Notes: generated by a model not told the origin, from the sequence alone. A stretch of 64,000 bases of DNA from Porticoccus sp033791605 (GCA_033791605.1 JASJGJ010000060.1:43466-107465); one strand, 5' to 3'; counted from the stretch's first letter, positions 43,045 to 52,209 are shown. A program made the numbers and translations.

Positions 43045-43960
43045 GATATGTATTGCCAGCGACTACGGCAGTTCTGTGTTCACCCGTTTCTTCAGTAAGT
43101 TCGGGGTATTTTGGTGATGTCATATAACGAGCAAACCAATCAGCAAGCAATGCTTCATCATCCAATAATTCGCTTAAGAAAGATTTCGCTTGTTGAATAA
43201 ATAAGGGGTGAATAGCTTCTGTAGCCATTGCCGCGGTTAAGGGTGGGTCACGAAAATAACCGGTATGATCTTGCGCCATCAATTCCGTGGCTAGGTCTCC
43301 TAGCATGTCGGCTACTGAGGGTGAACGAAAACCGATTGAGTAGGTGAGGCAATCATTTTCAGCGACGCCCCAATGGGCAATTTGGGGCGGTATGTAAAGC
43401 ATGTCGCCCGGGTTGAGAATCCACTCTTCGACCTTGCTGAATTCACTTAAAATTCTTAATGGGGTGCCTGATTGTCGGGGGGAGTTGTGATCACAGCTGC
43501 CGCCTATTTGCCAATGTCGCTGCCCTAGGCCCTGTAGTAAAAATACGTCGTAGTAATCGAAGTGTGGGCCAACGCTACCACCATGTGGTGCATAGCTTAC
43601 CATGACGTCATCGAGTCGCCAGGGGGGAAGAAAATCAAATTTGTTCAGTAAGGTCTTAACCCCGGGAACCCATAGGTCTACGGCTTGAACCAATAAAGTC
43701 CAGTGACTCTCTGGGAGTTGCTCAAAGATGGACTCATCAAACGGACCTGTTTGTAGCTCCCAAGGGCCAGACTGTCCTTGCTCAATAACGATGCGTGACT
43801 CAACTTCCTCTTCTAGGGACAAACCGGCTAATTCATCGGGCATTAGTGGTGACTTAAAATCTGGTAAGGCATTACGAATTAACAGCGGTTTTTTTTGCCA
43901 GTACTCATGGAGAAATTCATCAGTAGATAATTCAGCCAGAACAGAAGGGGTGTCAGCCAT
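43016..43960 (-). CDS. roxA: Cupin 2-oxoglutarate oxygenase, RoxA (ribosomal L16 arginine hydroxylase)-like, short form
   Basis: JmjC/cupin-type Fe(II)/2-oxoglutarate oxygenase; E. coli RoxA (YcfD) hydroxylates an arginine of ribosomal protein L16. The family features DELAGLSLEEEVESRIV, WTLLVQAVD, WRLDDVMVSYAPHGGSVGPHFDYYDVFLLQG (iron ligands His and Asp in PHFD) and PGDMLYIPPQIAHWGVAE (distal His) are all present, so the catalytic domain is complete. At 314 residues it is about 60 shorter than E. coli RoxA: the sequence ends at NTYLNGEKILGF, losing most of the C-terminal winged-helix region. Its stop lies within the convergent ggt gene. Confidence 0.88.
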   Translation of the reverse strand: MADTPSVLAELSTDEFLHEYWQKKPLLIRNALPDFKSPLMPDELAGLSLEEEVESRIVIEQGQSGPWELQTGPFDESIFEQLPESHWTLLVQAVDLWVPGVKTLLNKFDFLPPWRLDDVMVSYAPHGGSVGPHFDYYDVFLLQGLGQRHWQIGGSCDHNSPRQSGTPLRILSEFSKVEEWILNPGDMLYIPPQIAHWGVAENDCLTYSIGFRSPSVADMLGDLATELMAQDHTGYFRDPPLTAAMATEAIHPLFIQQAKSFLSELLDDEALLADWFARYMTSPKYPELTEETGEHRTAVVAGNTYLNGEKILGF

Positions 43961-44037
43961 TGAACTTTACTCCCGGGAACACATAAACTAAAAACTACAT
44001 CAGGCTCCGGAATGAAAGACTGAAGCGGGTCATGGTA

Positions 44038-45405
44038 TTAGATGGCTTTAGCCTGTTCTATGGCATTGCCAATGTAACTCGCGGGTGTCAACGCACGTAA
44101 ACCTGCTTTTGCATCTTCAGGAATATCCAAGGTTTCGACAAAACTTAATAACGTTTCCTTGGTTATACCTTGACCACGGGTCAGCGCCTTTAGCTTTTCG
44201 TAGGGCTCCGGAATGTTGTACCGACGCATTACGGTTTGTACGGGCTCTGCTAAAACTTCCCATGTATTACTTAAGTCTTCCGCAAGACGTTGCTCATTGA
44301 GCTCAAGTTTACTGATACCTTTGAGTGTTGATTGATAGGCAATCAAGCTATAACCAAACCCAACACCCATGTTACGAAGAACGGTGGAGTCGGTAAGGTC
44401 GCGCTGCCAACGAGAAACGGGTAACTTTTGAGCAAGGTGACCAAATACGGCATTAGCGATACCCAAATTCCCTTCAGAGTTCTCGAAATCGATGGGATTC
44501 ACTTTGTGGGGCATCGTCGATGAGCCGACTTCTCCAGCAATCGTTTTTTGTTTGAAGTAGCCCAGTGAGATATAACCCCAAATATCTCGGTTAAAGTCGA
44601 TCAAAATTGTGTTGAAGCGCGAAATGGCATCAAACAATTCAGCAATATAGTCATGTGGTTCAATTTGAGTGGTATAGGGATTTAAATTCAAGCCAAGGTT
44701 TTCTATAAAGTCTTTAGCGTTAGCAACCCAGTCTATATTCGGGTAGGCAGAAAAGTGTGCGTTGTAATTACCCACTGCACCGTTAATTTTTCCGAATAAA
44801 GTCACTTGGCGAATTTGCTCGATTTGACGCTTCAAGCGATAAGCAACATTAGCCAACTCCTTGCCTACAGTTGTCGGCGAAGCGGTTTGACCGTGTGTCC
44901 GTGACAGCATAGGCACATGGGCAAAACTTTTCGCCATGCCAGATAGCTGAGAGACAATTTCGTCTACTTGAGGAAGTAATACATTATCTCTACCTTCTTT
45001 CAGCATCAAAGCATGTGACAAATTATTGATATCTTCAGAGGTACAGGCAAAGTGAACAAACTCCAAAATGGTATTGAGTTCTGCGTTCTCGGCAATACGT
45101 TCTTTGATGAAATATTCCACCGCTTTTACATCGTGATTGGTGGTGCGCTCTATTTCTTTAATTCGATTGGCATCTTGCTCGCTAAAATTATCTACGAGAC
45201 TGTTGAGAACCGTATTAGCGTCAGCACTAAAGGGGCCTACTTCCTTAAGTTCTGGGTGTGCTGCCAGTTTTTGTAACCAACGTATCTCCACAAACACACG
45301 ATATTTAATCAGACCGAACTCACTGAAGGCTGAGCGTAGGTCCGCGGTTTTACTGTTATAGCGACCATCTATGGGAGAAACGGCAGTCAAACTGGAAAGA
45401 TTCAT
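44038..45405 (-). CDS. purB: Adenylosuccinate lyase
   Basis: Purine-synthesis enzyme acting twice: on SAICAR and on adenylosuccinate, releasing fumarate. The 455-residue product is of the E. coli type, with AVSPIDGRY at the start, TSEDINNLSHALML, SRTHGQTASPTTVGKE (catalytic His region), and the family signature GSSTMPHKVNPIDFENSEGN near residue 295. Length is normal. Upstream on the same strand lie hflD, mnmA and the NUDIX gene, the usual gammaproteobacterial order; a 170-bp gap to hflD may hold a separate promoter. Confidence 0.97.
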   Translation of the reverse strand: MNLSSLTAVSPIDGRYNSKTADLRSAFSEFGLIKYRVFVEIRWLQKLAAHPELKEVGPFSADANTVLNSLVDNFSEQDANRIKEIERTTNHDVKAVEYFIKERIAENAELNTILEFVHFACTSEDINNLSHALMLKEGRDNVLLPQVDEIVSQLSGMAKSFAHVPMLSRTHGQTASPTTVGKELANVAYRLKRQIEQIRQVTLFGKINGAVGNYNAHFSAYPNIDWVANAKDFIENLGLNLNPYTTQIEPHDYIAELFDAISRFNTILIDFNRDIWGYISLGYFKQKTIAGEVGSSTMPHKVNPIDFENSEGNLGIANAVFGHLAQKLPVSRWQRDLTDSTVLRNMGVGFGYSLIAYQSTLKGISKLELNEQRLAEDLSNTWEVLAEPVQTVMRRYNIPEPYEKLKALTRGQGITKETLLSFVETLDIPEDAKAGLRALTPASYIGNAIEQAKAI

Positions 45406-45575
45406 TATAGGTTCCGATATGTATGTCGAGTGCTGGCGTCAGTTAATCATTTTTAATGAGCGCGAATTTTACCGTAATTGTCTCGGCATTTCAGGAGAAA
45501 ATGTACATTGGAATAAAGCAAAACACTCAAGGTATCCGTCACCCACTGATAACCTTAGCAAGGTCTGCTTTTTAC

Positions 45576-46199
45576 TCAAGTGATGTTTAAATCTCTCAGT
45601 TGCGCCAATATATCTTTGCGATTAAGAATCAGGTGGCGGCGGCGGCCACCAATTTGATGCCAAAGTATGGCAGAACGAATACCGGAAAAGAGTAAACAGC
45701 GAATGCGCTGGGCAATGCTTTCCTGTTGTAAATAACCGGCATAGCCATTGACCTGTATTCGGTAACGGAATGTGCTAATACTGTCCTGATAAATTTGAGC
45801 TAGATTAGCAATGACATTGGGGTGAGTGGGTGAAAAATGTTCAGCCTGTCTTGATGCTTGATCAAGTCGTTGACCGATCAAATTGAGCATAGTTTTATTG
45901 TGACGAAGTTTTTTGGCTAGATAGATAACACCCACGAGATGTTTCAGTGTGTCAGATTGTTTTGCTCGGGAGTTTAGGGTAATTAACTCCTGCATGGATT
46001 CAAGTCCAAGCTTTAAATTGCTCAGTGAACCGAAAACCTCTTCCGTACTTTTCGTATCTTTTTTGAATAAACTTTCTATACAAACATTAAAATGATCAGA
46101 GGGGACAGAACCATTTTTTGATAAGGTTTCCACTAACTGGCAAGATTGAAAAACACCCGCCAAAGCAATTAATTGGTCACGTGACGGTTTACTGAACAT
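45576..46199 (-). CDS. hflD: HflD-like high-frequency lysogenization protein
   Basis: HflD in E. coli is a peripheral membrane protein that binds phage lambda CII; its normal cellular role is unclear. The 207-residue product is mostly helical, with the family pattern QLIALAGVFQSCQLVETLSKNG near the start, QRLDQASRQAEHFSPTHPNVIANLAQIYQDSISTFRYRIQVNG in the middle, and QRIRCLLFSGIRSAILWHQIGGRRRHLILNRKDIL at the end. The latter two are diagnostic. It lies between mnmA (43 bp upstream) and purB, as in E. coli and Pseudomonas. Confidence 0.93.
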   Translation of the reverse strand: MFSKPSRDQLIALAGVFQSCQLVETLSKNGSVPSDHFNVCIESLFKKDTKSTEEVFGSLSNLKLGLESMQELITLNSRAKQSDTLKHLVGVIYLAKKLRHNKTMLNLIGQRLDQASRQAEHFSPTHPNVIANLAQIYQDSISTFRYRIQVNGYAGYLQQESIAQRIRCLLFSGIRSAILWHQIGGRRRHLILNRKDILAQLRDLNIT

Positions 46200-46242
46200 T
46201 GATGAATACCACCAATTTTTTTACATAAAGACCTGTCATCAT

Positions 46243-47412
46243 TTATTCGACATCCTGTTTTCCTTGGTCATTCCAAGATTGTTCGATAACGCCACCACCA
46301 AGACACATGTCATCTTGATACAACACGACGGATTGGCCAGGTGTTACCGCTCGCTGTGGTTCAGTAAATTGTATGACATAGCCATCTTGGTTTTTTGTCA
46401 CTCGACACGCTTGGTCGGGCTGACGGTAACGGGTTTTAGCTGTACAGTAAAATTCGGTCTTCTCAGCATCTCCATGTAAACTTTCTGGCTCACCATTTAT
46501 CCAGTGTAAGTCAGATACGGATAGAGCATCTGTGAAAAGAAGAGGGTGGTCGCCACCCTGAACGGCAATTAATACATTGCGGGACAAATCTTTGCCTGCA
46601 ACATACCAAGGCTTATCATCAGCATTTTTAAGCCCGCCAACACCCAATCCCTGTCGTTGACCCAAGGTGTGATACATCAACCCGTAATGTTGACCAATAA
46701 TTTCACCCTCGGTTGATTCAATATCACCGGGCTGGGCGGGTAAGTATTGTTCAAGAAAATCTTTAAATCGGCGTTCGCCGATGAAACAGATACCCGTAGA
46801 ATCTTTCTTTTTTGCCGTGATAAGACCGCGCTGTTCAGCAATGGCTCTTACGGCAGGTTTGTCCATCTCACCAATAGGAAATAGTGTGCGGCTAAATGCT
46901 TGTTCATCGACGGCATGGAGAAAATAGCTTTGATCTTTATTGCTGTCTAGGCCTTTCAGTAAGTAGGTGTGGCTATTGCAGACCTTCCTTCGTACATAAT
47001 GGCCTGTAGCAATAAAGTCTGCACCTAGAATTTGGGCATAATCGAGAAACACTTTAAATTTAATTTCTCTATTACAGAGAATGTCGGGATTGGGTGTTCT
47101 TCCAGCCCTATATTCCTGTAAAAAATGCTCGAATACATTATCCCAATACTCAGCAGCAAAGTTGGCACTATGAAGAGGAATGCCCAATGTGTCCGCTACA
47201 GCTTGGGCGTCAGCCATATCTTCACGGGCAGTACAGTAGTCAGTACCGTCATCTTCGTCCCAGTTTTTCATAAACAGCCCTTCCACGTTATACCCTTGCT
47301 GCTGAAGTAAAAGGGCAGTTACCGAGGAGTCGACACCACCGGACATACCGACAATAACTTTTGTTTGTCCGGCGGGCTTGTTTGAGCTGATCTTTTGGTT
47401 TGAGCTGGGCAT
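46243..47412 (-). CDS. mnmA: tRNA-specific 2-thiouridylase MnmA
   Basis: Adds sulfur to position 2 of wobble uridine-34 in tRNAs for Lys, Glu and Gln. The 389-residue product has the ATP-pyrophosphatase loop GMSGGVDSSVTALL (residues 23-36), NPDILCNREIKF with the first catalytic cysteine (near residue 111), the catalytic cysteine in STGICFIGER (near residue 209), and the C-terminal beta-barrel ending in QSVVLYQDDMCLGGGVIE. The first 18 residues (SSNQKISSNKPAGQT) are a variable extension. hflD follows 43 bp later; the NUDIX gene precedes by 13 bp. Confidence 0.97.
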   Translation of the reverse strand: MPSSNQKISSNKPAGQTKVIVGMSGGVDSSVTALLLQQQGYNVEGLFMKNWDEDDGTDYCTAREDMADAQAVADTLGIPLHSANFAAEYWDNVFEHFLQEYRAGRTPNPDILCNREIKFKVFLDYAQILGADFIATGHYVRRKVCNSHTYLLKGLDSNKDQSYFLHAVDEQAFSRTLFPIGEMDKPAVRAIAEQRGLITAKKKDSTGICFIGERRFKDFLEQYLPAQPGDIESTEGEIIGQHYGLMYHTLGQRQGLGVGGLKNADDKPWYVAGKDLSRNVLIAVQGGDHPLLFTDALSVSDLHWINGEPESLHGDAEKTEFYCTAKTRYRQPDQACRVTKNQDGYVIQFTEPQRAVTPGQSVVLYQDDMCLGGGVIEQSWNDQGKQDVE

Positions 47413-47425
47413 AAGGAGGCGGATT

Positions 47426-47914
47426 CTACCGGTGGACTTTCAGCAAATCCAATGAATAGATACTGTTGGCACGAAAATCATCTATGACCTGTAACACGAC
47501 GGGACTTCTAAGTTGCGAGCGTTTGAGCAATATCTCTTCATAACTTAACCAAAGCGCTTCCTCTATATCACTATCTATCTCTGCCGTCTCATCAAACTCA
47601 AGAGTTTTAGCCGCGAAAGTGAGTCTATAGTAAGTGATGTGATTGGTCGGAGAGGTGTAAGTTGTGAAGCTGATAATACCCGTAGGCTCCACATGCCAAC
47701 CTGTTTCCTCAAAGGTTTCTCGAACAACCGCTTGAATGGGAGTTTCTCCTGGCTCCACATGTCCAGCAGGCTGGTTGTATACTTCATTGCCTTTACCTTG
47801 ATCAGCTGTACCGTCGAAAGCTGCACCTAGATCATTCCGGATTTCTCTGACCATTAAAAAGAGATCCTCGCGGGTAACGACCGTGGCAACTGTCAGGTGA
47901 ATCTTATCCGACAA
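47426..47914 (-). CDS. NUDIX hydrolase (phosphatase NudJ-like)
   Basis: NUDIX pyrophosphohydrolase of 162 residues; in E. coli the gene next to mnmA is nudJ, acting on HMP-PP, thiamine pyrophosphate and nucleotides. The NUDIX box is complete: GHVEPGETPIQAVVRETFEETGW (Gx5Ex7REUxEEx) at about residues 54-76. The start is TTG 47914, which has an excellent AAGGAGA 7 bp upstream and the family N-terminus; the rluE stop ends one base before it (TAA C TTG), so translation is probably coupled. The open frame reaches 48019 inside rluE but is not family-like there. Confidence 0.9.
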   Translation of the reverse strand: MSDKIHLTVATVVTREDLFLMVREIRNDLGAAFDGTADQGKGNEVYNQPAGHVEPGETPIQAVVRETFEETGWHVEPTGIISFTTYTSPTNHITYYRLTFAAKTLEFDETAEIDSDIEEALWLSYEEILLKRSQLRSPVVLQVIDDFRANSIYSLDLLKVHR

Positions 47915-47915
47915 G

Positions 47916-48545
47916 TTATGGTCTCCTTGGGGGCTTAGTATGAGGGGGTTTAGTCTTAAAATGTGCTGAAGTACGTTTTTGTTGCTGAGGCAAATGAATG
48001 GTTTCATGCCGATATTCACAAGGTTTTATATCGCCGAGCTGCCATACGCCTATTGCGCTTCGAATTAATCGGAGGGTAGGGAAGCCAACAGCAGCTGTCA
48101 TTCGCCTTACTTGTCGATTTCGTCCCTCTTTGATTTGCAGCTCTATCCAACTAGTGGGTTGATGAGCCCGTTGACGAATAGGAGGATTCCTTGGCAAGAC
48201 GGATGGAACTAGGATTTTTTTGGCTTTTGCAGGTTTGGTCATACCGTCATTCAGCATAATACCGGTAGCCAAGCTCTTCAGGGCAGCTGGCGTTATGTCT
48301 CCCTCAATTTGTACGAGGTAGGTTTTCTCCATTTTAAACTTGGGGTCGGCAATACGAGCTTGTAATTGACCATCATCAGAGAGTAATAAAAGCCCCTCTG
48401 AATCACGATCAAGCCTACCCATGGGATAGACATCTGGATAGTTTATATAGTGTTTAAGACCCTTATGGCCATCATGGTCAGAAAACTGGCTTAAAACACC
48501 ATAGGGCTTGTTAAACAATAAAAGACTGGCCATTTGAACGTCCAT
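47916..48545 (-). CDS. rluE: 23S rRNA pseudouridine synthase RluE
   Basis: Modifies uridine-2457 of 23S rRNA in E. coli. The 209-residue product has the RsuA-family catalytic motif GRLDRDSEGLLLLSDDG with the active-site aspartate near residue 47, LLFNKPYGVLSQFSDHDGHKGLKHYI at the start and the EGRNRQVRRMTAAVGFPTLRLIR stretch. There is no N-terminal S4 domain, as expected for RluE. The C-terminus is a basic tail rich in His, Lys and Pro (QQQKRTSAHFKTKPPHTKPP) and of no known role. It precedes the NUDIX gene with one base between stop and start. Confidence 0.92.
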   Translation of the reverse strand: MDVQMASLLLFNKPYGVLSQFSDHDGHKGLKHYINYPDVYPMGRLDRDSEGLLLLSDDGQLQARIADPKFKMEKTYLVQIEGDITPAALKSLATGIMLNDGMTKPAKAKKILVPSVLPRNPPIRQRAHQPTSWIELQIKEGRNRQVRRMTAAVGFPTLRLIRSAIGVWQLGDIKPCEYRHETIHLPQQQKRTSAHFKTKPPHTKPPRRP

Positions 48546-49061
48546 AAGATAAGTAAAGGCAGTTAAGGTCTCATTTCATAACAACATAGCATGGCCATTA
48601 TGGCTAAACGTTTCAAACAACCCTATGATTCTATTTATTGAGGACCGTGATGCTACCCTAGGAATGGTCTAAAAAATCAATTCTTCTGTAAAAACCGTCA
48701 GAGAAAGTAACACGAAACAGTTTTTTGATGCTTGATTCCTATTTGTTTTGGTAGGGGATTATGAGCATGTTCGTGATGAATTATAAAAGAAAGGAGAGGC
48801 ATAACTGCCAATTATAAAGTAACCAAAGATTTTGAATACCCGATAGACCAAGCAACGTTGTTACTCTCTGTTTAGGGCCTAGGAAGGTTCGATCTGAAAT
48901 ATGTGATATCTACAAAGCAACTTTCACAATCTAATTTTCTAAATCTAACCGCCTTAATTTAAGCGACAAAGGCACTAAATAAGTAACAAAGACGATACAA
49001 TATATTGCAAATAACAGTTTTTATGACTCGTCAGTCATAAGTTTTATCCATTCTCAAATCC
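48546..49061. other. Gene-free spacer between rluE and cspD
   Basis: A 516-bp AT-rich stretch with no convincing gene on either strand. It should contain the rluE promoter on the left and the cspD 3' end on the right, with a stem-loop at 49021-49040. In Pseudomonas, as I remember it, isocitrate dehydrogenase genes (icd, idh) lie in this interval; nothing here resembles either. Confidence 0.7.
49021..49040. repeat. Perfect hairpin downstream of cspD
   Basis: TTATGACT - CGTC - AGTCATAA, an eight-base-pair perfect stem with a four-base loop, 21 bp beyond the cspD stop. On the minus strand no T-run follows, so it is not a classic terminator for cspD; it may protect the 3' end of the mRNA. On the plus strand GTTTT follows. 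Confidence 0.5.
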
Positions 49062-49316
49062 CTATGCCTCATTAGAGTCGTCATTGTTCTCTACAGCTTC
49101 AGCAGAATTAGTATTTAAAGGGGCAATATTGGTTGCATGTAGCCCCTTTTCACCTTCAACGAGGTCATAGCTGACTTCTTGCCCAGCTTTTAACGTTTTA
49201 TAGCCATCCATAGTAATTGCAGAATAGTGGGCAAAAATGTCGCTCACACCATCTGATGAAAGAATGAACCCATATCCTTTGGCGTTGTTAAACCACTTCA
49301 CGGTACCTGTCGGCAT
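49062..49316 (-). CDS. cspD: Cold-shock-domain protein CspD
   Basis: Single-stranded nucleic-acid-binding protein; E. coli CspD inhibits replication in stationary phase. From ATG 49316 the product has 84 residues with the cold-shock domain TGTVKWFNNAKGYGFILSSDG (RNP-1 is KGYGFI) and DIFAHYSAI (RNP-2-like), followed by a short acidic Asn/Glu-rich tail. GGGG 8 bp before the ATG supports this start. It is divergent from clpS-clpA, the usual arrangement for cspD. The in-frame upstream extension is judged non-coding. Confidence 0.93.
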   Translation of the reverse strand: MPTGTVKWFNNAKGYGFILSSDGVSDIFAHYSAITMDGYKTLKAGQEVSYDLVEGEKGLHATNIAPLNTNSAEAVENNDDSNEA

Positions 49317-49546
49317 ATTACTAACCCCCTGCTGGACAGTTTGGTTATTAAAAGCTAAAAACATAAACCCAACAGTTATAAATATTGCAACTATTGAGCA
49401 AAATTGCACAACTTTTATCCAACGTAAGTTTCTATAGATAAATTACTATTAAGTCAATAGCTAGAAAACATAGAAAAAATGAACACAAATTTATTAATCC
49501 TATTAAAATGGGACTTAAGAATGGTTAACGTTATTCAGTAGAGTGT

Positions 49547-49909
49547 ATGGATATTAGATTAAATATTAGCCTTGGTAGTAAAGATGATGAGAGAGAATGG
49601 CACCATGACAGTAGTGTTGTTCTCGAACAGGTAAAGCCAGCGCTCAAAAAGCCTCCTATGTATAAAGTGGTTATTTTTAACGATGACTATACACCAATGG
49701 AGTTTGTGGTAGAGCTGCTAGAGATTTTCTTTAATATGAATCGTGAGGCTGCCACAAGGATTATGTTGCAGGTGCACACGGAAGGAAAAGCAGTTTGTGG
49801 TGTCTATATCCATGACATTGCTGATACAAAGGCAACTCAGATTAATCAATATGCCAGAGATAATGAACATCCGTTACTCTGCGAAACAGAACCCGTGGAT
49901 GATGAGTAG
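49547..49909 (+). CDS. clpS: ClpS adaptor protein
   Basis: Adaptor that delivers N-degron proteins to the ClpAP protease. The 120-residue product has a flexible N-terminal extension of about 35 residues and the ClpS core KKPPMYKVVIFNDDYTPMEFVVELLEIFFNMNREAATRIMLQVHTEGKAVCGVYIHDIADTKATQINQYARDNEHPL-like sequence, with the substrate-pocket residues in NDDYTPMEF and VHTEGKA. It is 23 bp upstream of clpA. The matching N-degron tagging enzymes Aat and Bpt are encoded a few kilobases away. Confidence 0.96.
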   Translation: MDIRLNISLGSKDDEREWHHDSSVVLEQVKPALKKPPMYKVVIFNDDYTPMEFVVELLEIFFNMNREAATRIMLQVHTEGKAVCGVYIHDIADTKATQINQYARDNEHPLLCETEPVDDE

Positions 49910-49932
49910 TAATCTAAGGTCAAGGTGGTTGT

Positions 49933-52209
49933 ATGTTAAGTAAAGAACTTGAATTAACACTAAATAAAGCCTTCCGAGGAGCCAGTGACAAACGTCATGA
50001 ATTTATGACGGTTGAGCATTTGTTGTTGGCCTTGCTTGATAACGAGTCAGCCGTGAGTGTTTTGAAATCCTGTGGCGCTGATATGGATGCCTTAAGGCGT
50101 GATCTTGATGAATTTATTGAATCGACCACACCACTTATTCCTACAGATTTAGGGGAAAAAGATACCCAGCCAACGCTCGGCTTTCAGCGGGTATTACAGC
50201 GTGCGGTTTTTCATGTGCAATCCTCAGGTAAAAAGGAAGTGCAGGGCGATAACGTTCTTGTTGCTATTTTTAGTGAGCAGGAAAGTCAGGCGGTTTATTT
50301 TCTCCGGTTACAAAATGTAACCAGAATTGATGTGGTTAACTACATCTCTCATGGCATATCGAAGTATGTTGATCAGTCTGAGCAACATGCTGGGGATTCT
50401 CATCAAGGGGAAGCGGCCACTGAAAATGAGGCTCCTGGCCATGCCAGTATGTTGGATCAGTTTACAACCAACCTGAACATTCAAGCGCAACAAGGCTATA
50501 TTGATCCTTTGGTGGGTCGTAGCCATGAAATTGAGCGCGTATCGCAAATCTTGGCTCGTCGTCGTAAAAACAACCCCTTGCTAGTGGGTGAGGCTGGCGT
50601 TGGAAAGACGGCCATTGCGGAAGGATTGGCTAAGATGATTATTGATGGCCAGGTACCTGATGTACTCCGTAATTCAGTGGTTTACTCCCTCGATCTCGGT
50701 GACTTGCTTGCTGGGACTAAATATCGAGGTGATTTTGAAAAACGTTTCAAAGGTGTACTTGCTGAATTAAAAGAGCAGGATGGCGCTATTTTGTTTATTG
50801 ATGAAATACATACCATCATTGGCGCAGGTGCTGCTTCGGGCGGAGTGATGGACGCATCCAATTTATTAAAACCTTTACTGACTTCCGGTCGTATCCGTTG
50901 CATTGGATCGACAACCTATCAGGAGTATCGAGGTATTTTTGAAAAGGATAGAGCGCTGTCTCGCCGTTTCCAAAAAATTGATGTGCCCGAGCCTACGGTG
51001 GAGGAAACTATTGAAATTCTCAAAGGGTTAAAATCAAGGTTTGAGGAACATCACAAGTTACGCTTTTCTAATGCGGCACTTAAAACAGCGGCAAAACTCT
51101 CTGCGCGGCATATTACTGATCGCTTTCTACCGGATAAAGCTATTGATGTGATTGATGAAGCCGGGGCTTACCAACAATTATTACCGGAATCTAAACGGAA
51201 GAAGTTGATTGGTGTGGCTGATGTAGAAGCGATTGTGGCAAAAATTGCCCGCATCCCTCCTAAAAGTGTGTCTTCTTCAGACAAGCAACAATTGAAAGGG
51301 TTGTCAGACAAGCTGAAAATGGTCGTGTTTGGCCAGGACGAGGCTATTTCTGCGCTCTCTACAGCCATCAAGCTATCTCGAGCGGGACTGAGAGATGGCG
51401 AGAAACCTATTGGTTCATTTTTGTTTTCTGGGCCGACAGGGGTGGGTAAAACAGAAGTCTCCAAACAGTTGTCCGAAATTATGGGCATTGAGCTTTTACG
51501 CTTTGATATGTCTGAATACATGGAGCGCCATACAGTATCAAGGTTAATCGGTGCACCTCCAGGTTATGTGGGCTTTGATCAGGGAGGCCTGTTAACAGAC
51601 GCTGTCACCAAGACTCCTCATGCTGTTGTGCTTCTGGACGAGATAGAAAAAGCACACCCTGAAGTATTTAACTTGCTGCTTCAGGTTATGGATCATGGAA
51701 CTCTGACAGACAATAACGGACGTAAAACTGACTTCAGAAATGTCATTCTTATTATGACTACAAACGCGGGGTCCGAAGAAATGAGTCGCTCCTCTATTGG
51801 CTTTACTACTCAGGATCATCATACCGATGGTATGGAAGCCTTGAAAAAGGTATTTACACCAGAATTCCGTAATCGGCTTGACGGTATTATCCAGTTCAAA
51901 CCATTGGAATTAAATGTTATTCACACGGTAGTAGATAAATTCCTTTGTCAGTTACAGCAGCAGTTAGATGACAAACATGTAGTACTTGATGTTGATGATG
52001 AGGCTAGGGATTGGCTTGCCGTGCATGGTTACGATGAAAAAATGGGTGCGCGTCCTATGCAGAGATTGATTCAGGAGAAAATCAAGAAGCCTCTTGCTGA
52101 AGAAGTACTATTTGGCACCTTGTCACGTGGTGGGGTAGTGAGAGTGGCTGTTACTAACGATGAAATTTCGATTGAAACTGAATCAGAATCAGAAGTAGAA
52201 ACGACATAA
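49933..52209 (+). CDS. clpA: ATP-dependent Clp protease ATPase subunit ClpA
   Basis: Hexameric AAA+ unfoldase that feeds substrates into ClpP. The 758-residue product has the N-terminal double Clp repeat (residues 1-145), a first AAA module with Walker A GEAGVGKTAIAEG (near residue 220) and LFIDEIHTIIGAGA, and a second module with GPTGVGKTEV (near residue 500) and VVLLDEIEKAHPEVFN. The ClpP-docking IGF loop is visible in SSIGFTTQDHH near residue 620. The C-terminal D2 domain is complete. clpS precedes by 23 bp; infA is convergent. Confidence 0.98.
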   Translation: MLSKELELTLNKAFRGASDKRHEFMTVEHLLLALLDNESAVSVLKSCGADMDALRRDLDEFIESTTPLIPTDLGEKDTQPTLGFQRVLQRAVFHVQSSGKKEVQGDNVLVAIFSEQESQAVYFLRLQNVTRIDVVNYISHGISKYVDQSEQHAGDSHQGEAATENEAPGHASMLDQFTTNLNIQAQQGYIDPLVGRSHEIERVSQILARRRKNNPLLVGEAGVGKTAIAEGLAKMIIDGQVPDVLRNSVVYSLDLGDLLAGTKYRGDFEKRFKGVLAELKEQDGAILFIDEIHTIIGAGAASGGVMDASNLLKPLLTSGRIRCIGSTTYQEYRGIFEKDRALSRRFQKIDVPEPTVEETIEILKGLKSRFEEHHKLRFSNAALKTAAKLSARHITDRFLPDKAIDVIDEAGAYQQLLPESKRKKLIGVADVEAIVAKIARIPPKSVSSSDKQQLKGLSDKLKMVVFGQDEAISALSTAIKLSRAGLRDGEKPIGSFLFSGPTGVGKTEVSKQLSEIMGIELLRFDMSEYMERHTVSRLIGAPPGYVGFDQGGLLTDAVTKTPHAVVLLDEIEKAHPEVFNLLLQVMDHGTLTDNNGRKTDFRNVILIMTTNAGSEEMSRSSIGFTTQDHHTDGMEALKKVFTPEFRNRLDGIIQFKPLELNVIHTVVDKFLCQLQQQLDDKHVVLDVDDEARDWLAVHGYDEKMGARPMQRLIQEKIKKPLAEEVLFGTLSRGGVVRVAVTNDEISIETESESEVETT

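Noticed and set aside
49317..49409. In-frame extension of cspD encoding a hydrophobic, membrane-like segment
   Set aside because: A ribosome site lies directly before the internal ATG 49316, the family begins there, and the extension falls in the AT-rich promoter region, where hydrophobic codons arise by chance.
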